Positions 1 to 6,698 of a stretch of DNA of 40,522 bases are shown one piece after another. The notes under the pieces are model-generated. The model was not told the origin of the DNA. It saw only the letters and a list, made by a program, of their open reading frames with translations, and made no database searches. The stretch covers positions 1 through 40,522 of the forward strand of contig JAIERG010000182.1 of assembly GCA_019747095.1 (NCBI GenBank), given 5' to 3'. Position numbers and translations under genes: made by a program. Every line of letters starts with the position of its first letter. Within the stretch, counting starts at the first letter, position 1. The DNA is from Caulobacteraceae bacterium. Lineage in GTDB: Bacteria > Pseudomonadota > Alphaproteobacteria > Caulobacterales > Caulobacteraceae.

Positions 1-593
1 GATGCAGCGGTTTCCAGCAGCAGGTTGTCGCCGATGGCTTCCAGGCCCGCCTCGTTGAAGAAGACCGCCAGCTCAAGCTGGCCGACCACCTGCGCCTCGG
101 GCGATCCCTGCGAGACCACCTGCACCTGGCCAGTCTTGGAGATGGAGACGTCGATGGCGTCCTGCGGGATGGTGATGGCCGGTTCGACCGCATAGCCGTC
201 CTCGGTCACTAGCTGGCCTTCGCCGTTCAGCGAGAAGTTTCCCGCGCGGGTGTAGCCGATCTCTCCGGACGGCAGGGTGATCTGGAAGTAGCCGCGTCCA
301 TCGACGGCGATGTCGTAGCGGTTGTCGGTGCGTTGGGGCGTGCCCTGCTCGGTGATGCGATAGACGCTGCCGGCCTTGACGCCCAGACCGACCTGGATGC
401 CGGTCGGCACGACCGTGCCTTGGCTGGAGGACTGGGCCCCCATGCGCTCGACGTTCTGGTACATCAGGTCCTGGAACTCGGCGCGCTGGCGCTTGTAGCC
501 GACCGTGTTCATGTTCGCGATGTTGTTGGAGATGACCTCCACGTTCAGCTGCTGGGCGGCCATGCCCGACGCTGCGGTCCTGAGAGCACGCAT
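1..593 (-). CDS. flgG: Flagellar basal-body distal rod protein FlgG (partial, runs off the left edge)
   Basis: FlgG builds the distal rod of the flagellum in the periplasm. The ORF track misses this frame because no stop lies inside the window. Read leftwards from the ATG at 593, the protein starts MRALRTAASGMAAQQLNVEV, followed by the rod-family motif NNIANMNTVGYK and the FlgG-like block FQDLMYQNVERMGAQSS. The middle part (VPTGIQVGLGVKAGSVYRIT, then GRGYFQITLPSGEIGYTRAGNF) is also typical. About 197 of the usual roughly 262 residues are present. An AAGGAG ribosome-binding site lies just upstream of the ATG. The gene is 11 bp downstream of flgF on the same strand, so the two almost certainly share the flgF promoter. 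Identity is secure; only the C-terminal end is unseen. Confidence 0.96.
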   Translation of the reverse strand, partial: MRALRTAASGMAAQQLNVEVISNNIANMNTVGYKRQRAEFQDLMYQNVERMGAQSSSQGTVVPTGIQVGLGVKAGSVYRITEQGTPQRTDNRYDIAVDGRGYFQITLPSGEIGYTRAGNFSLNGEGQLVTEDGYAVEPAITIPQDAIDVSISKTGQVQVVSQGSPEAQVVGQLELAVFFNEAGLEAIGDNLLLETAA

Positions 594-604
594 CTAGGGT
601 CTCC

Positions 605-1342
605 TTAGCTAGACCGGCCCAGGCGCTCGACGGAGCGGCGGGACAGTTCCTGGACGTTCTCGACCATCTTGGTCGCGCGCTCATAGGCGCGGCTGATCTC
701 GATCAGATTTGTGATCTCGACCAGGGTGTTGACGTTGGATCCCTCCAGCATCCCCTGGCGGACCTGGGCACCTGCTGCGTCGATCGGCGCGGCGTTGGAG
801 GCATTCCGATAGAGACCGTCGCCATCCTTGGACAGCACGCCGAGGTCTTCGAACCGGGCCAGGCCCAGCTGGCCGATCACGGCCCCTGCCTGGCTGATCG
901 TACCGTCGTCTGCGACGGTGATCGGCCCTTGTGCCGGATCGATGGTGATTGGGCCGCCGTCGCCGAGAACAGGGCGTCCGGACTTGGTCACCAGCACGCC
1001 CTCGGGGTCGATCGTGAAGGCCCCGTCGCGCGTATAGGCCTCGCCGCCCGCGTCCTCGATGCGGAAGAAGACGCCTTCGCCCTCGATAGCGAAGTCCAGC
1101 GTCCGGCCCGTCTGTTCGAGCGATCCTTGCGAGAAGTCACGGCCCACGCCGTTGTCCAGCACGAAGCTCGCACCCGGTCGGATGGCTTCGTTGCGTGCCC
1201 GATTGCCGACCTCGGCACCGAGCAGAAGTTGCTCGACCTTGAACCCGGTGGTGTCGGCGTTGGCGATGTTATTGGCGGCGATGTCCAGCTCGCGCCTCAG
1301 CGTCATCTGACGCGACAGTCCGATATAGGCGGCGTTTTCCAC
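605..1342 (-). CDS. flgF: Flagellar basal-body proximal rod protein FlgF
   Basis: FlgF is a proximal rod subunit of the flagellar basal body. I place the start at a GTG (1342) rather than at the track's upstream ATG, because the protein then begins (M)ENAAYIGLSRQMTLRRELD as rod proteins do, and an AAGGAG sequence lies about 10 nt before it. This gives 245 residues, the normal size. The N-terminal motif ANNIANADTTGFK and the C-terminal block GMLEGSNVNTLVEITNLIEI are both present; they form the coiled coil shared by rod and hook proteins. The 35-residue extension in the track runs across the sigma-54 promoter and is not coding. First gene of a leftward flgF-flgG operon, divergent from fliL. Confidence 0.95.
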   Translation of the reverse strand: MENAAYIGLSRQMTLRRELDIAANNIANADTTGFKVEQLLLGAEVGNRARNEAIRPGASFVLDNGVGRDFSQGSLEQTGRTLDFAIEGEGVFFRIEDAGGEAYTRDGAFTIDPEGVLVTKSGRPVLGDGGPITIDPAQGPITVADDGTISQAGAVIGQLGLARFEDLGVLSKDGDGLYRNASNAAPIDAAGAQVRQGMLEGSNVNTLVEITNLIEISRAYERATKMVENVQELSRRSVERLGRSS

Positions 1343-1371
1343 GAGAGGCGGGCTCCTTCGCCTCCGACCTC

Positions 1372-1386
1372 GCAACAGCCGTGCCA
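1372..1386 (-). promoter_or_regulatory. Sigma-54 promoter of the flgFG operon
   Basis: On the minus strand the sequence reads TGGCACGGCTGTTGC, a perfect match to the sigma-54 consensus TGGCACG-N4-TTGC (-24/-12 elements). The -12 GC lies about 30 nt upstream of the flgF GTG, leaving room for a short leader with its ribosome-binding site. Sigma-54 control of rod and hook genes is established in Caulobacter, so the sequence and the context agree. Confidence 0.88.
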
Positions 1387-1440
1387 AGAGGGTTAACGCC
1401 CGCCACGACTGGATTTGGGCCGGATCTGGAGTTCCGGCAC

Positions 1441-1457
1441 CCGGCAAAACCTGCCGG
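1441..1457. promoter_or_regulatory. FlbD-type ftr-like palindrome between flgF and fliL
   Basis: CCGGCA-AAACC-TGCCGG is a perfect 6+6 bp inverted repeat. It resembles the ftr elements bound by FlbD, the sigma-54 activator of Caulobacter flagellar genes. It lies about 60-70 bp upstream of the flgF sigma-54 promoter, a usual enhancer position, and about 70 bp upstream of the fliL start, where FlbD could act as a repressor. FlbD binding is inferred from the resemblance and the position. Confidence 0.65.
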
Positions 1458-1460
1458 TTC

Positions 1461-1476
1461 TACACTTCGCGTTAAC
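1461..1476 (+). promoter_or_regulatory. Possible CtrA half-site upstream of fliL
   Basis: TACA-N7-TTAAC matches one half of the CtrA box TTAA-N7-TTAA well and the other half poorly. It sits 50 bp upstream of the fliL start. CtrA drives early (class II) flagellar genes in Caulobacter, so the placement is sensible. A second GTTAAC occurs at 1392-1397 without a partner half-site. Weak call. Confidence 0.3.
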
Positions 1477-1525
1477 CAAGTCGGGCGAGCATGGCGACTG
1501 GGTTACTCCGGGGCGCAAGAACCGC

Positions 1526-2194
1526 ATGCTCAAGCTGGGCAAGAAGAAGGACAAGCCGGCGGCCGACGACGCGACCGCGCTCGCCGCCGCCCATGGTGCT
1601 GATGTCGAGGGCGATGAGGCCCCCAAGAAGAAAAAGCTCCCGCTGCTCTTCATCATCATCCCGGCGGCCCTTGTGGTGCTCGGGGGCGGTGGTGCCGGGG
1701 CCTATTTCTTTCTTCTGGCGCCAAAGCCGGCGGCCGCCGAAGGCGAGCACGGCGAAGAAAAGGCCGGCGATCACGGGGCCGAGAAAAAGGGTGGCGACCA
1801 CGGAGAGAAGAAGGGCGGCGACGGCCACGGAAAAGGCGGTGAGGGCGAGGCCGATCCCTCGCTTGGCAAGATCGCAGAGGGTCCGGATGGCGTGACTTTC
1901 TACACCTTGCCCGACATGGTCGTGAACATTCAGTCCCCCGACGGGCGGCCAACCTTTCTCAAGCTGACGCTGACGCTCGAGATGCACGACGCGGATCTGG
2001 CGCACCAGCTCCAGGGTGAGATGCCGCGCATGCAGGACATGTTCCAGGGGTTCCTGCGCGAGCTGCGGCCCGAAGATCTGGCTGGCTCGGCCGGCAGCTA
2101 TCAGCTGCGCGCTGAAATCCTGCGGCGGGTCAATCTGATCGCAGCTCCGGGACAGGTGGACGCTGTTCTGATCGAAGAAATGCTGGTGCAGTAG
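1526..2194 (+). CDS. fliL: Flagellar basal body-associated protein FliL
   Basis: FliL is a single-pass inner-membrane protein that surrounds the stator and supports motor torque. I start at the internal ATG (1526, MLKLGKKKDKP), which gives 222 residues; the track's start lies inside the divergent promoter region. A lysine-rich cytoplasmic stretch (PKKKK) precedes one hydrophobic segment at about residues 38-64 (LFIIIPAALVVLGGGGAGAY). A low-complexity Gly/His/Glu/Lys linker follows (about 70-115, repeats such as KKGGDHGEKKGG). The periplasmic FliL domain runs from about 120 to the end (FYTLPDMVVNIQSPDGRPTF, then LRAEILRRVNLI). fliM starts 3 bp downstream, so the two are co-transcribed and probably translationally coupled. 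Confidence 0.94.
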   Translation: MLKLGKKKDKPAADDATALAAAHGADVEGDEAPKKKKLPLLFIIIPAALVVLGGGGAGAYFFLLAPKPAAAEGEHGEEKAGDHGAEKKGGDHGEKKGGDGHGKGGEGEADPSLGKIAEGPDGVTFYTLPDMVVNIQSPDGRPTFLKLTLTLEMHDADLAHQLQGEMPRMQDMFQGFLRELRPEDLAGSAGSYQLRAEILRRVNLIAAPGQVDAVLIEEMLVQ

Positions 2195-2197
2195 CCG

Positions 2198-3268
2198 ATG
2201 TCGGATGCTGCCACCGCAGAGGCCGGAGCCGAACCGTTCGCGGCAGCGGACGAGTTCGCCGAGATTCGCTCCAGCGCGGCGGCCGAACGGGTCCTAAACC
2301 AGGACGAAATCGACAGCCTGCTTGGCTTTGACCTCGGTGACGGTGACGACAGCGAGCGCACCGGTATCCGGGCCATCATCAACTCCGCCTTGGTCAGCTA
2401 TGAGCGGCTGCCGATGCTTGAAATCGTCTTCGACCGCCTCGTGCGGTTGATGACGACGTCCTTGCGCAACTTCACCTCTGACAATGTCGAGGTGTCGCTC
2501 GACAACATCTCCTCGATCCGCTTCGGCGACTACCTGAACTCCATCCCGCTTCCGGCCATCCTGGCTGTTTTCCGGGCCGAGGAACTGGACAACTATGGAC
2601 TTCTGACGGTCGACTCCAATCTGATCTACTCGATCGTGGATGTCCTTCTGGGCGGACGGCGCGGGACAGCAGCTCTCAGGATCGAAGGTCGTCCGTACAC
2701 CACCATCGAGCGGGTTCTGGTCCAGCGGATGGTTGAGGTCATTCTGGCGGACGCGCGTTCAGCCTTCGAGCCGTTGACACCGGTCCACTTCAACCTCGAC
2801 CGGCTCGAGACCAATCCCCGCTTCGCCGCCATCGCCCGGCCTGCGAACGCCGCGATCCTGGTCAAGCTGCGCATCGACATGGAGGACCGGGGCGGACGGG
2901 TCGAACTGCTATTGCCTTACGCCACGCTCGAGCCGATCCGGAAAATGCTGCTTCAGCAGTTCATGGGGGAGAAGTTCGGTCGCGACAACATTTGGGAAGG
3001 GCACCTCGCCACGGAACTCTGGACGACCGAGACCGAGGTTCGCGCCGTTCTCGACGAGCAATCGGTTCCGTTGTCGAGGGTCTTGAACCTCAAGGTCGGC
3101 GAAACCCTGATGTTGAACGCCACGCCTGAAACCGACGTGTCACTTCGTTGCGGCCCCATACCGGTTACCACAGGGCGGATGGGTCGAAAGGGGCAACATA
3201 TCGCCATTCGCGTCGATGCTCCCATAAGCGTGGATGTGGCCAACCGACTGACGCAGGGAGGCCGCTGA
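2198..3268 (+). CDS. fliM: Flagellar motor switch protein FliM
   Basis: FliM is the C-ring switch protein that binds phospho-CheY and sets rotation direction. The 356 residues show the N-terminal CheY-binding motif (VLNQDEIDSLLGF, about 32-44) after an acidic, alanine-rich leader. The CheC-like middle domain follows (YERLPMLEIVFDRLVRLMTT, then DYLNSIPLPAILAVFRAEEL). The C-terminal SpoA-like surface domain has VPLSRVLNLKVGETLMLNA. Length and motif order are normal. It starts 3 bp after the fliL stop, and the next gene begins one base after its own stop, indicating one tightly packed operon. Confidence 0.97.
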   Translation: MSDAATAEAGAEPFAAADEFAEIRSSAAAERVLNQDEIDSLLGFDLGDGDDSERTGIRAIINSALVSYERLPMLEIVFDRLVRLMTTSLRNFTSDNVEVSLDNISSIRFGDYLNSIPLPAILAVFRAEELDNYGLLTVDSNLIYSIVDVLLGGRRGTAALRIEGRPYTTIERVLVQRMVEVILADARSAFEPLTPVHFNLDRLETNPRFAAIARPANAAILVKLRIDMEDRGGRVELLLPYATLEPIRKMLLQQFMGEKFGRDNIWEGHLATELWTTETEVRAVLDEQSVPLSRVLNLKVGETLMLNATPETDVSLRCGPIPVTTGRMGRKGQHIAIRVDAPISVDVANRLTQGGR

Positions 3269-3269
3269 C

Positions 3270-3908
3270 GTGACCGGCATGATCATGGACGCCGTTCTGA
3301 TGCTGCTGCTCGTCGCGGCCCTGGGATATGGTGTTCGGCTGGAGAAGAAGCTGAGCCAGCTCCGCGCGGGGCAACTCGCGTTCGCGGGCGCTGTCACCGA
3401 GTTGAACGCGGCCTGCACGCGCGCCGAGAATGCCCTTGCGTCCTTGCGCGCCTCGGGTGAGGAGGCCGATCTGCTTCACGACCGGATCCTGAAGGCGCGC
3501 GCCTTGAAAACGGATCTGGAATCCCTCGTGGCGAGAGGATCGCGCAACACCCTTGTGACTGATCGTGGGCTGGACTCTCACGCGCCGGCGGCCGAAAGCC
3601 GTCTCCCGCTGACCGGTGCGGGTGCCCAGTCCCCTGCTGCCCGGTCCGGGACGGCATCCCGGTCACCGCTTCCGGCAAGGTCCGTAGAGGTTGCCGCGGC
3701 CCCTGCGCCGGACCCGGATGATCGCGCCTTCCGCATGGCCGCCCTGGCGGAACGAATTCAGGGACTGAAAGCGCCGACGACGTCGGCCGCCGCCGGTGCT
3801 GGCAACGTCGATGCCATTCTTCACGCCCTGACCGCTAACCAGTCTGCGAAGCAAAGCCTCAACCGGGCGAGAGCTAAACCCGCCGACGATGACCTTTTCG
3901 CCGCTTAA
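3270..3908 (+). CDS. DUF6468-type flagellar-operon membrane protein
   Basis: This 212-residue protein sits between fliM and a MotE-like gene, the position held by DUF6468 proteins in alphaproteobacterial flagellar clusters. The GTG start is one base after the fliM stop. A single N-terminal membrane segment (about 4-20, MDAVLMLLLVAALGYGVRL) is followed by a charged, probably coiled-coil region (EKKLSQLRAGQLAFAGAVTE ... ARALKTDLESLV, about 22-90). The rest is low-complexity Ala/Ser/Pro/Arg sequence. Molecular function is unknown. A structural or assembly role near the motor is inferred from position only. The family name is from recall of the N-terminal pattern and has not been checked by search. 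Confidence 0.75.
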   Translation: MTGMIMDAVLMLLLVAALGYGVRLEKKLSQLRAGQLAFAGAVTELNAACTRAENALASLRASGEEADLLHDRILKARALKTDLESLVARGSRNTLVTDRGLDSHAPAAESRLPLTGAGAQSPAARSGTASRSPLPARSVEVAAAPAPDPDDRAFRMAALAERIQGLKAPTTSAAAGAGNVDAILHALTANQSAKQSLNRARAKPADDDLFAA

Positions 3909-3929
3909 GCTTCCCCCTGGATTTCATAT

Positions 3930-4895
3930 ATGGCCAAGCTGCCTCGTCTGCTTCCCCTGATCGCCGTCGCTATCGGCGGAGTGGTGGCCGTGCGCGCTGT
4001 CGGCGCGGGCCCGGACCTGTTCCAGGGTGCTGTCGCCTGGGCTGAGGAAGCCGCCGAGACCGCAGGCGAAGCGGTCGCCCCGGCGGCTGCCGCCGCCCGA
4101 CCGGCCCCGGCGGTCTGTGCCCTTTCACCGGAACAACTGGCTCAGCAGGCGGGAATCTCTCCCGCCGAACTCCGTATCCTGCAGTCGCTGCAGACGCGTC
4201 GCACGGAGTTGGATGCCCGCGATGCCGATTTCGCCAGCATGCTGCCATTGATGGTCGCGGCCGAGCAGAAGCTGGACACCAAGATCGCGGCACTGAACGC
4301 CATCAAGGCAGAGGTCCAGACGCTTCTCGGACAGGTCGACGAGCGCGAGCAGGCAGAGACCGCACGGCTCGTGGCCGTCTACTCGGCCATGCGCCCGCGA
4401 GAAGCCGCCGCTGTTTTCGCCACGCTAGAAGACAGCGTGCGTCTGCCGATCGCCGCCGCCATGCGGCCCCGGTCCCTTTCGGCGATCATGGCCCAGATGC
4501 CCCCGGCCGCCGCACGCGAACTCACCGAAAAACTGGCTCAGCGCTTCCAGGCTCAGCAACTGGCCGCCCGCGCTGCCGCCGCGGCCGCAGATACGCCCGC
4601 GGCTCCGGCCCAGGCCGCCGCCGCGCCCGCTGCGAACACTCCCGCCAATACACAGACAGCGGCTCAGGCTCCGGCCGCACAGGCACCGACGGCTGGCGGC
4701 GCACAACCCGCTGCCAATCGGACACCGACGAACCGTTCCCAGCCCCAACGCGCCGCCAGCCGTCCGCCCGCCCGCACGCCGGCTTCGGCCACCACGGGGG
4801 CAACGCCGCCGGTACCGACCGGGCCCCAGCCCTACCAGCCCGGCACCGCCGCGGCAGGAGCGAATCCCCAGGCCCCGCGGCAGTCGGTTCAGTAG
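3930..4895 (+). CDS. MotE-like flagellar protein (MgtE-N-type domain)
   Basis: A 321-residue exported or membrane-anchored protein. The N-terminal hydrophobic segment (about 5-25) is followed by an Ala/Glu-rich spacer and a helical, probably coiled-coil stretch (about 78-145, LRILQSLQTRRTELDARDAD). A MgtE-N-like helical domain spans about 146-206 (VYSAMRPREAAAVFATLEDS, MRPRSLSAIMAQMPPAAARE). This arrangement is typical of MotE, described in Sinorhizobium as a periplasmic chaperone that stabilises MotC. The C-terminal 110 residues are Ala/Pro/Thr/Gln-rich low complexity. It is the last gene of the fliL operon, 21 bp after the DUF6468 gene, and a strong terminator follows it. The family call is good, but the exact partner in this organism is inferred. 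Confidence 0.8.
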   Translation: MAKLPRLLPLIAVAIGGVVAVRAVGAGPDLFQGAVAWAEEAAETAGEAVAPAAAAARPAPAVCALSPEQLAQQAGISPAELRILQSLQTRRTELDARDADFASMLPLMVAAEQKLDTKIAALNAIKAEVQTLLGQVDEREQAETARLVAVYSAMRPREAAAVFATLEDSVRLPIAAAMRPRSLSAIMAQMPPAAARELTEKLAQRFQAQQLAARAAAAAADTPAAPAQAAAAPAANTPANTQTAAQAPAAQAPTAGGAQPAANRTPTNRSQPQRAASRPPARTPASATTGATPPVPTGPQPYQPGTAAAGANPQAPRQSVQ

Positions 4896-4917
4896 AACCT
4901 CAACACTGTCCAAACGA

Positions 4918-4953
4918 AACGGCCGGTCCATCGGGACCGGCCGTTCTGTTCTT
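4918..4953. terminator. Bidirectional intrinsic terminator between the fliL operon and phoH
   Basis: A perfect 12-bp stem, AACGGCCGGTCC / GGACCGGCCGTT, with a 4-nt loop (ATCG) is followed by CTGTTCTT on the plus strand. On the minus strand it is followed by the T-rich stretch GTTTCGTTT. It lies between two convergent genes and can end both transcripts. Confidence 0.88.
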
Positions 4954-4979
4954 CAGGGCTTCACCCGCACTTCAGGCGA

Positions 4980-5756
4980 TCAGAGTACGCCGATCATGCT
5001 GGCCACCAGCGGATGGCGAACGATGTCACGTTCGGCCAGGCGCACCACGGCGATTTCCGGCACGGCTTCCAGCTTGGCCGCGATGTCCGCCAGGCCTGAG
5101 ACGCCTGGCAGGAGGTCGGACTGGTGCGGGTCGCCTGTCACCACCATCGTTGAGTGCCAGCCGAGCCGGGTGAGCAGCATCTTCAACTGGGTGTAGGTGC
5201 AGTTCTGGGCCTCATCCACCACCACGAAAGCGTTGTTGAGGGTGCGGCCGCGCATGTAGCCGATAGGGGCGATCTCGATCAGGCCCTCGGCCATGAGGGC
5301 CCCAACGCGCTTCATCGACAACCGGTCCGAGAGGGCGTCGTACAGGGGCCGCAGATAGGGGGCGAGCTTGTCTTCCATGGCCCCGGGCAGAAACCCGATG
5401 GATTCCCCGGCCTCGACAGCCGGGCGCGAGAGAACGATGCGACCGACCTTGCCGGCCTCTAGCGCTTCGACCGCCTTGGCCACGGCCAGATAGGTCTTGC
5501 CAGTGCCCGCCGGACCGAGAGCCAGCGTCAGATTATAGGCATCGACCGCGTTCAGCAGGGCGGCCTGGCCCTCGGACTTGGGCTTCAGCGTCTTCAAGTA
5601 GCCTTGGTCGCGGTCGTCATTGGAAGGATGCGGCGACCAGCCTCGACCGTTCGATGTCGGCAGGCGCCGAACCTTGGCATCATGAGCGCCATAGTCAGGG
5701 CCATCGAAGGCCCCCGCTTCACGAGCTTGACGCTTGAGGGCCGCGCGCTTGGTCAT
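4980..5756 (-). CDS. phoH: PhoH family ATPase
   Basis: A 258-residue PhoH-type P-loop ATPase related to the helicase superfamily. Its physiological role is poorly defined, with RNA metabolism or phosphate stress usually suggested. Walker A is GPAGTGKT (about 81-88), preceded by LTLALGPAG; Walker B is VVVDEAQN (about 178-185). Family blocks IVLSRPAVEAGESIGFLPG and MVVTGDPHQSDLL are present. I start at MTKRAALKRQ (5756), not at the track's 5993. The extra 79 codons run through a terminator hairpin with a T6 tract, and their sequence is low-complexity and unlike PhoH. It is convergent with the flagellar operon. The terminator-like element directly upstream raises the question of how phoH is transcribed. 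Confidence 0.93.
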   Translation of the reverse strand: MTKRAALKRQAREAGAFDGPDYGAHDAKVRRLPTSNGRGWSPHPSNDDRDQGYLKTLKPKSEGQAALLNAVDAYNLTLALGPAGTGKTYLAVAKAVEALEAGKVGRIVLSRPAVEAGESIGFLPGAMEDKLAPYLRPLYDALSDRLSMKRVGALMAEGLIEIAPIGYMRGRTLNNAFVVVDEAQNCTYTQLKMLLTRLGWHSTMVVTGDPHQSDLLPGVSGLADIAAKLEAVPEIAVVRLAERDIVRHPLVASMIGVL

Positions 5757-5773
5757 TTCAGGCTCCAGGCATG

Positions 5774-5803
5774 AAAAAAGGCGACGCCGGAATGGCATCG
5801 CCT
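5774..5803 (-). terminator. Strand-specific intrinsic terminator just upstream of phoH
   Basis: Read on the minus strand, GGCGATGCC-ATTCC-GGCGTCGCC is followed at once by TTTTTT (A-run at 5774-5779 on the plus strand). The central position pairs as U-G in the minus-strand RNA but is a C-A mismatch on the plus strand, so the hairpin fits leftward transcription specifically. It ends 18 nt before the phoH ATG, although no protein gene lies upstream on this strand. It therefore terminates a small RNA or attenuates phoH. Confidence 0.8.
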
Positions 5804-5957
5804 CGAACGAGGGTGGGGAGGTGGAAGGAGGCGACGGAACGACGTCCGGGGTCGCAGATGTATCCCACATCGGGCGGCGAGCACCGCCCCAGACCCGAAC
5901 GCGGCACGCACGCTCTCCTGGGCTCTGACCGGACCGGGCTTGATCCGGCTTCGGATC
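5804..5957 (-). ncRNA. Candidate structured small RNA or phoH leader RNA
   Basis: Reading leftwards, several helices can be drawn by eye. A closing stem (GTCCGG/CCGGAC, 5929-5934 with 5844-5849) encloses three hairpins: CAGAGCCC/GGGTCTG (5927-5890, one bulge), GGGCGG/CCGCCC (5889-5872) and GATGT/ACATC (5871-5857). A further hairpin, GATCCG-AAGC-CGGATC, lies at 5957-5942. After the junction comes an unpaired C-rich stretch containing CCTCCTTCCACCTCCCCACC, complementary to Shine-Dalgarno sequences, and then the terminator at 5774-5803. The layout of folded body, anti-SD-like tail and terminator is that of a bacterial sRNA. It does not match tRNA, tmRNA, 4.5S or a riboswitch I recognise. The 5' end is a guess. 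An attenuating phoH leader is the alternative. Confidence 0.5.
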
Positions 5958-5983
5958 CGGGGCGGAAATGGCCACCTCGAATC

Positions 5984-6001
5984 GCATCAACACCTTGATG
6001 C
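5984..6001. promoter_or_regulatory. Perfect inverted repeat in the phoH/carbonic anhydrase divergent region
   Basis: GCATCAA-CACC-TTGATGC is a perfect 7+7 bp inverted repeat with a 4-bp spacer. It lies 58 bp upstream of the carbonic-anhydrase-like start and near the likely 5' end of the leftward transcript. It could be a repressor operator or an RNA hairpin. Just to its right, TTTA-N7-TTAA (6010-6024) is a degenerate CtrA-box-like sequence, and a GANTC methylation site (GAATC) lies just to its left. Confidence 0.45.
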
Positions 6002-6058
6002 TAACGTGGTTTACGAAGGCTTAAAGGGCCTATCGGGTCCAGATGAGATGAGGGTTTG

Positions 6059-6589
6059 ATGACAGTCTATTCGCTGGCGGACAAGAAACCGCAGCTTCCC
6101 GCAGAGGGCGAATACTGGATTGCGCCGAACGCCACGGTGATCGGCGACGTCACCCTGAAGTCGGGCGCCAGCATCTGGTTCGGGGCGGTCGTGCGCGGCG
6201 ACAACGATCCCGTCGTCATTGGCGAAAACACCAACATCCAGGACGGCAGTGTGCTGCATTCCGATCCGGGAGACCCTCTGATCATTGGGTCAAACGTCAC
6301 GGTCGGTCACATGGCCATGCTCCATAGCTGCACCATCGGCGACGGCACGCTGATCGGCATCGGGGCGGTGGTGCTGGGGCGGGCCAAGATCGGGAAGAAC
6401 TGCCTGATCGGGGCCAACGCGCTGATCACCGAAGGCAAGGAGATTCCGGACGGTTCTCTGGTCATGGGCCAGCCGGGGAAGGTGGTGCGAGCGCTCGAGC
6501 CCGGGCAGATCGCTGCGCTGGAGGCCTCTGCGGCGCATTATGTTCAGAACTGGAAGCGGTATGCGGCGACGTTACGTCGTGAATCGTGA
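6059..6589 (+). CDS. Gamma-carbonic-anhydrase-like hexapeptide-repeat protein
   Basis: A 176-residue left-handed beta-helix protein of the CamH/YrdA group of gamma carbonic anhydrases. Hexapeptide repeats run from about residue 22 to 140 ([35 protein letters not shown]). The three expected zinc histidines are in VLHSD (H67) and VGHMAMLHS (H84, H89). The acidic-loop and proton-shuttle insert of archaeal Cam is absent, as usual in this short group, so carbonic anhydrase activity is not assured. I use the ATG at 6059; the track starts one codon earlier at a TTG. A GATGAGG sequence precedes it. Single gene, divergent from phoH. Confidence 0.88.
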   Translation: MTVYSLADKKPQLPAEGEYWIAPNATVIGDVTLKSGASIWFGAVVRGDNDPVVIGENTNIQDGSVLHSDPGDPLIIGSNVTVGHMAMLHSCTIGDGTLIGIGAVVLGRAKIGKNCLIGANALITEGKEIPDGSLVMGQPGKVVRALEPGQIAALEASAAHYVQNWKRYAATLRRES

Positions 6590-6594
6590 CGTAA
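6572..6594. promoter_or_regulatory. Inverted repeat at the carbonic anhydrase stop codon, upstream of the M16 gene
   Basis: TTACGTC-N9-GACGTAA is a perfect 7+7 bp repeat covering the stop codon of the upstream gene. Its loop holds a GAATC (GANTC, CcrM-type) methylation site. It lies about 105 bp upstream of the M16 start. It may be an operator for the protease gene or an RNA hairpin; no T-tract supports a terminator. Confidence 0.4.
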
Positions 6595-6698
6595 AGTTCA
6601 TTTTACACATCATGACAGGGCGGTAAGGAGTCGCATCGACCATGCGGGGGGCCGTCTGGTCATCTTTCTGTCCGTCTCGCCCCATGACCGGAGCCACA

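Noticed and set aside
1343-1447. N-terminal extension of flgF in the track
   Set aside because: It covers the sigma-54 promoter and part of the fliL upstream region; the rod-protein N-terminus begins at the GTG at 1342.
5757-5993. N-terminal extension of phoH in the ORF track (79 residues)
   Set aside because: It reads through a terminator hairpin and folded RNA region, and PhoH similarity begins only after MTKRAALKRQ.
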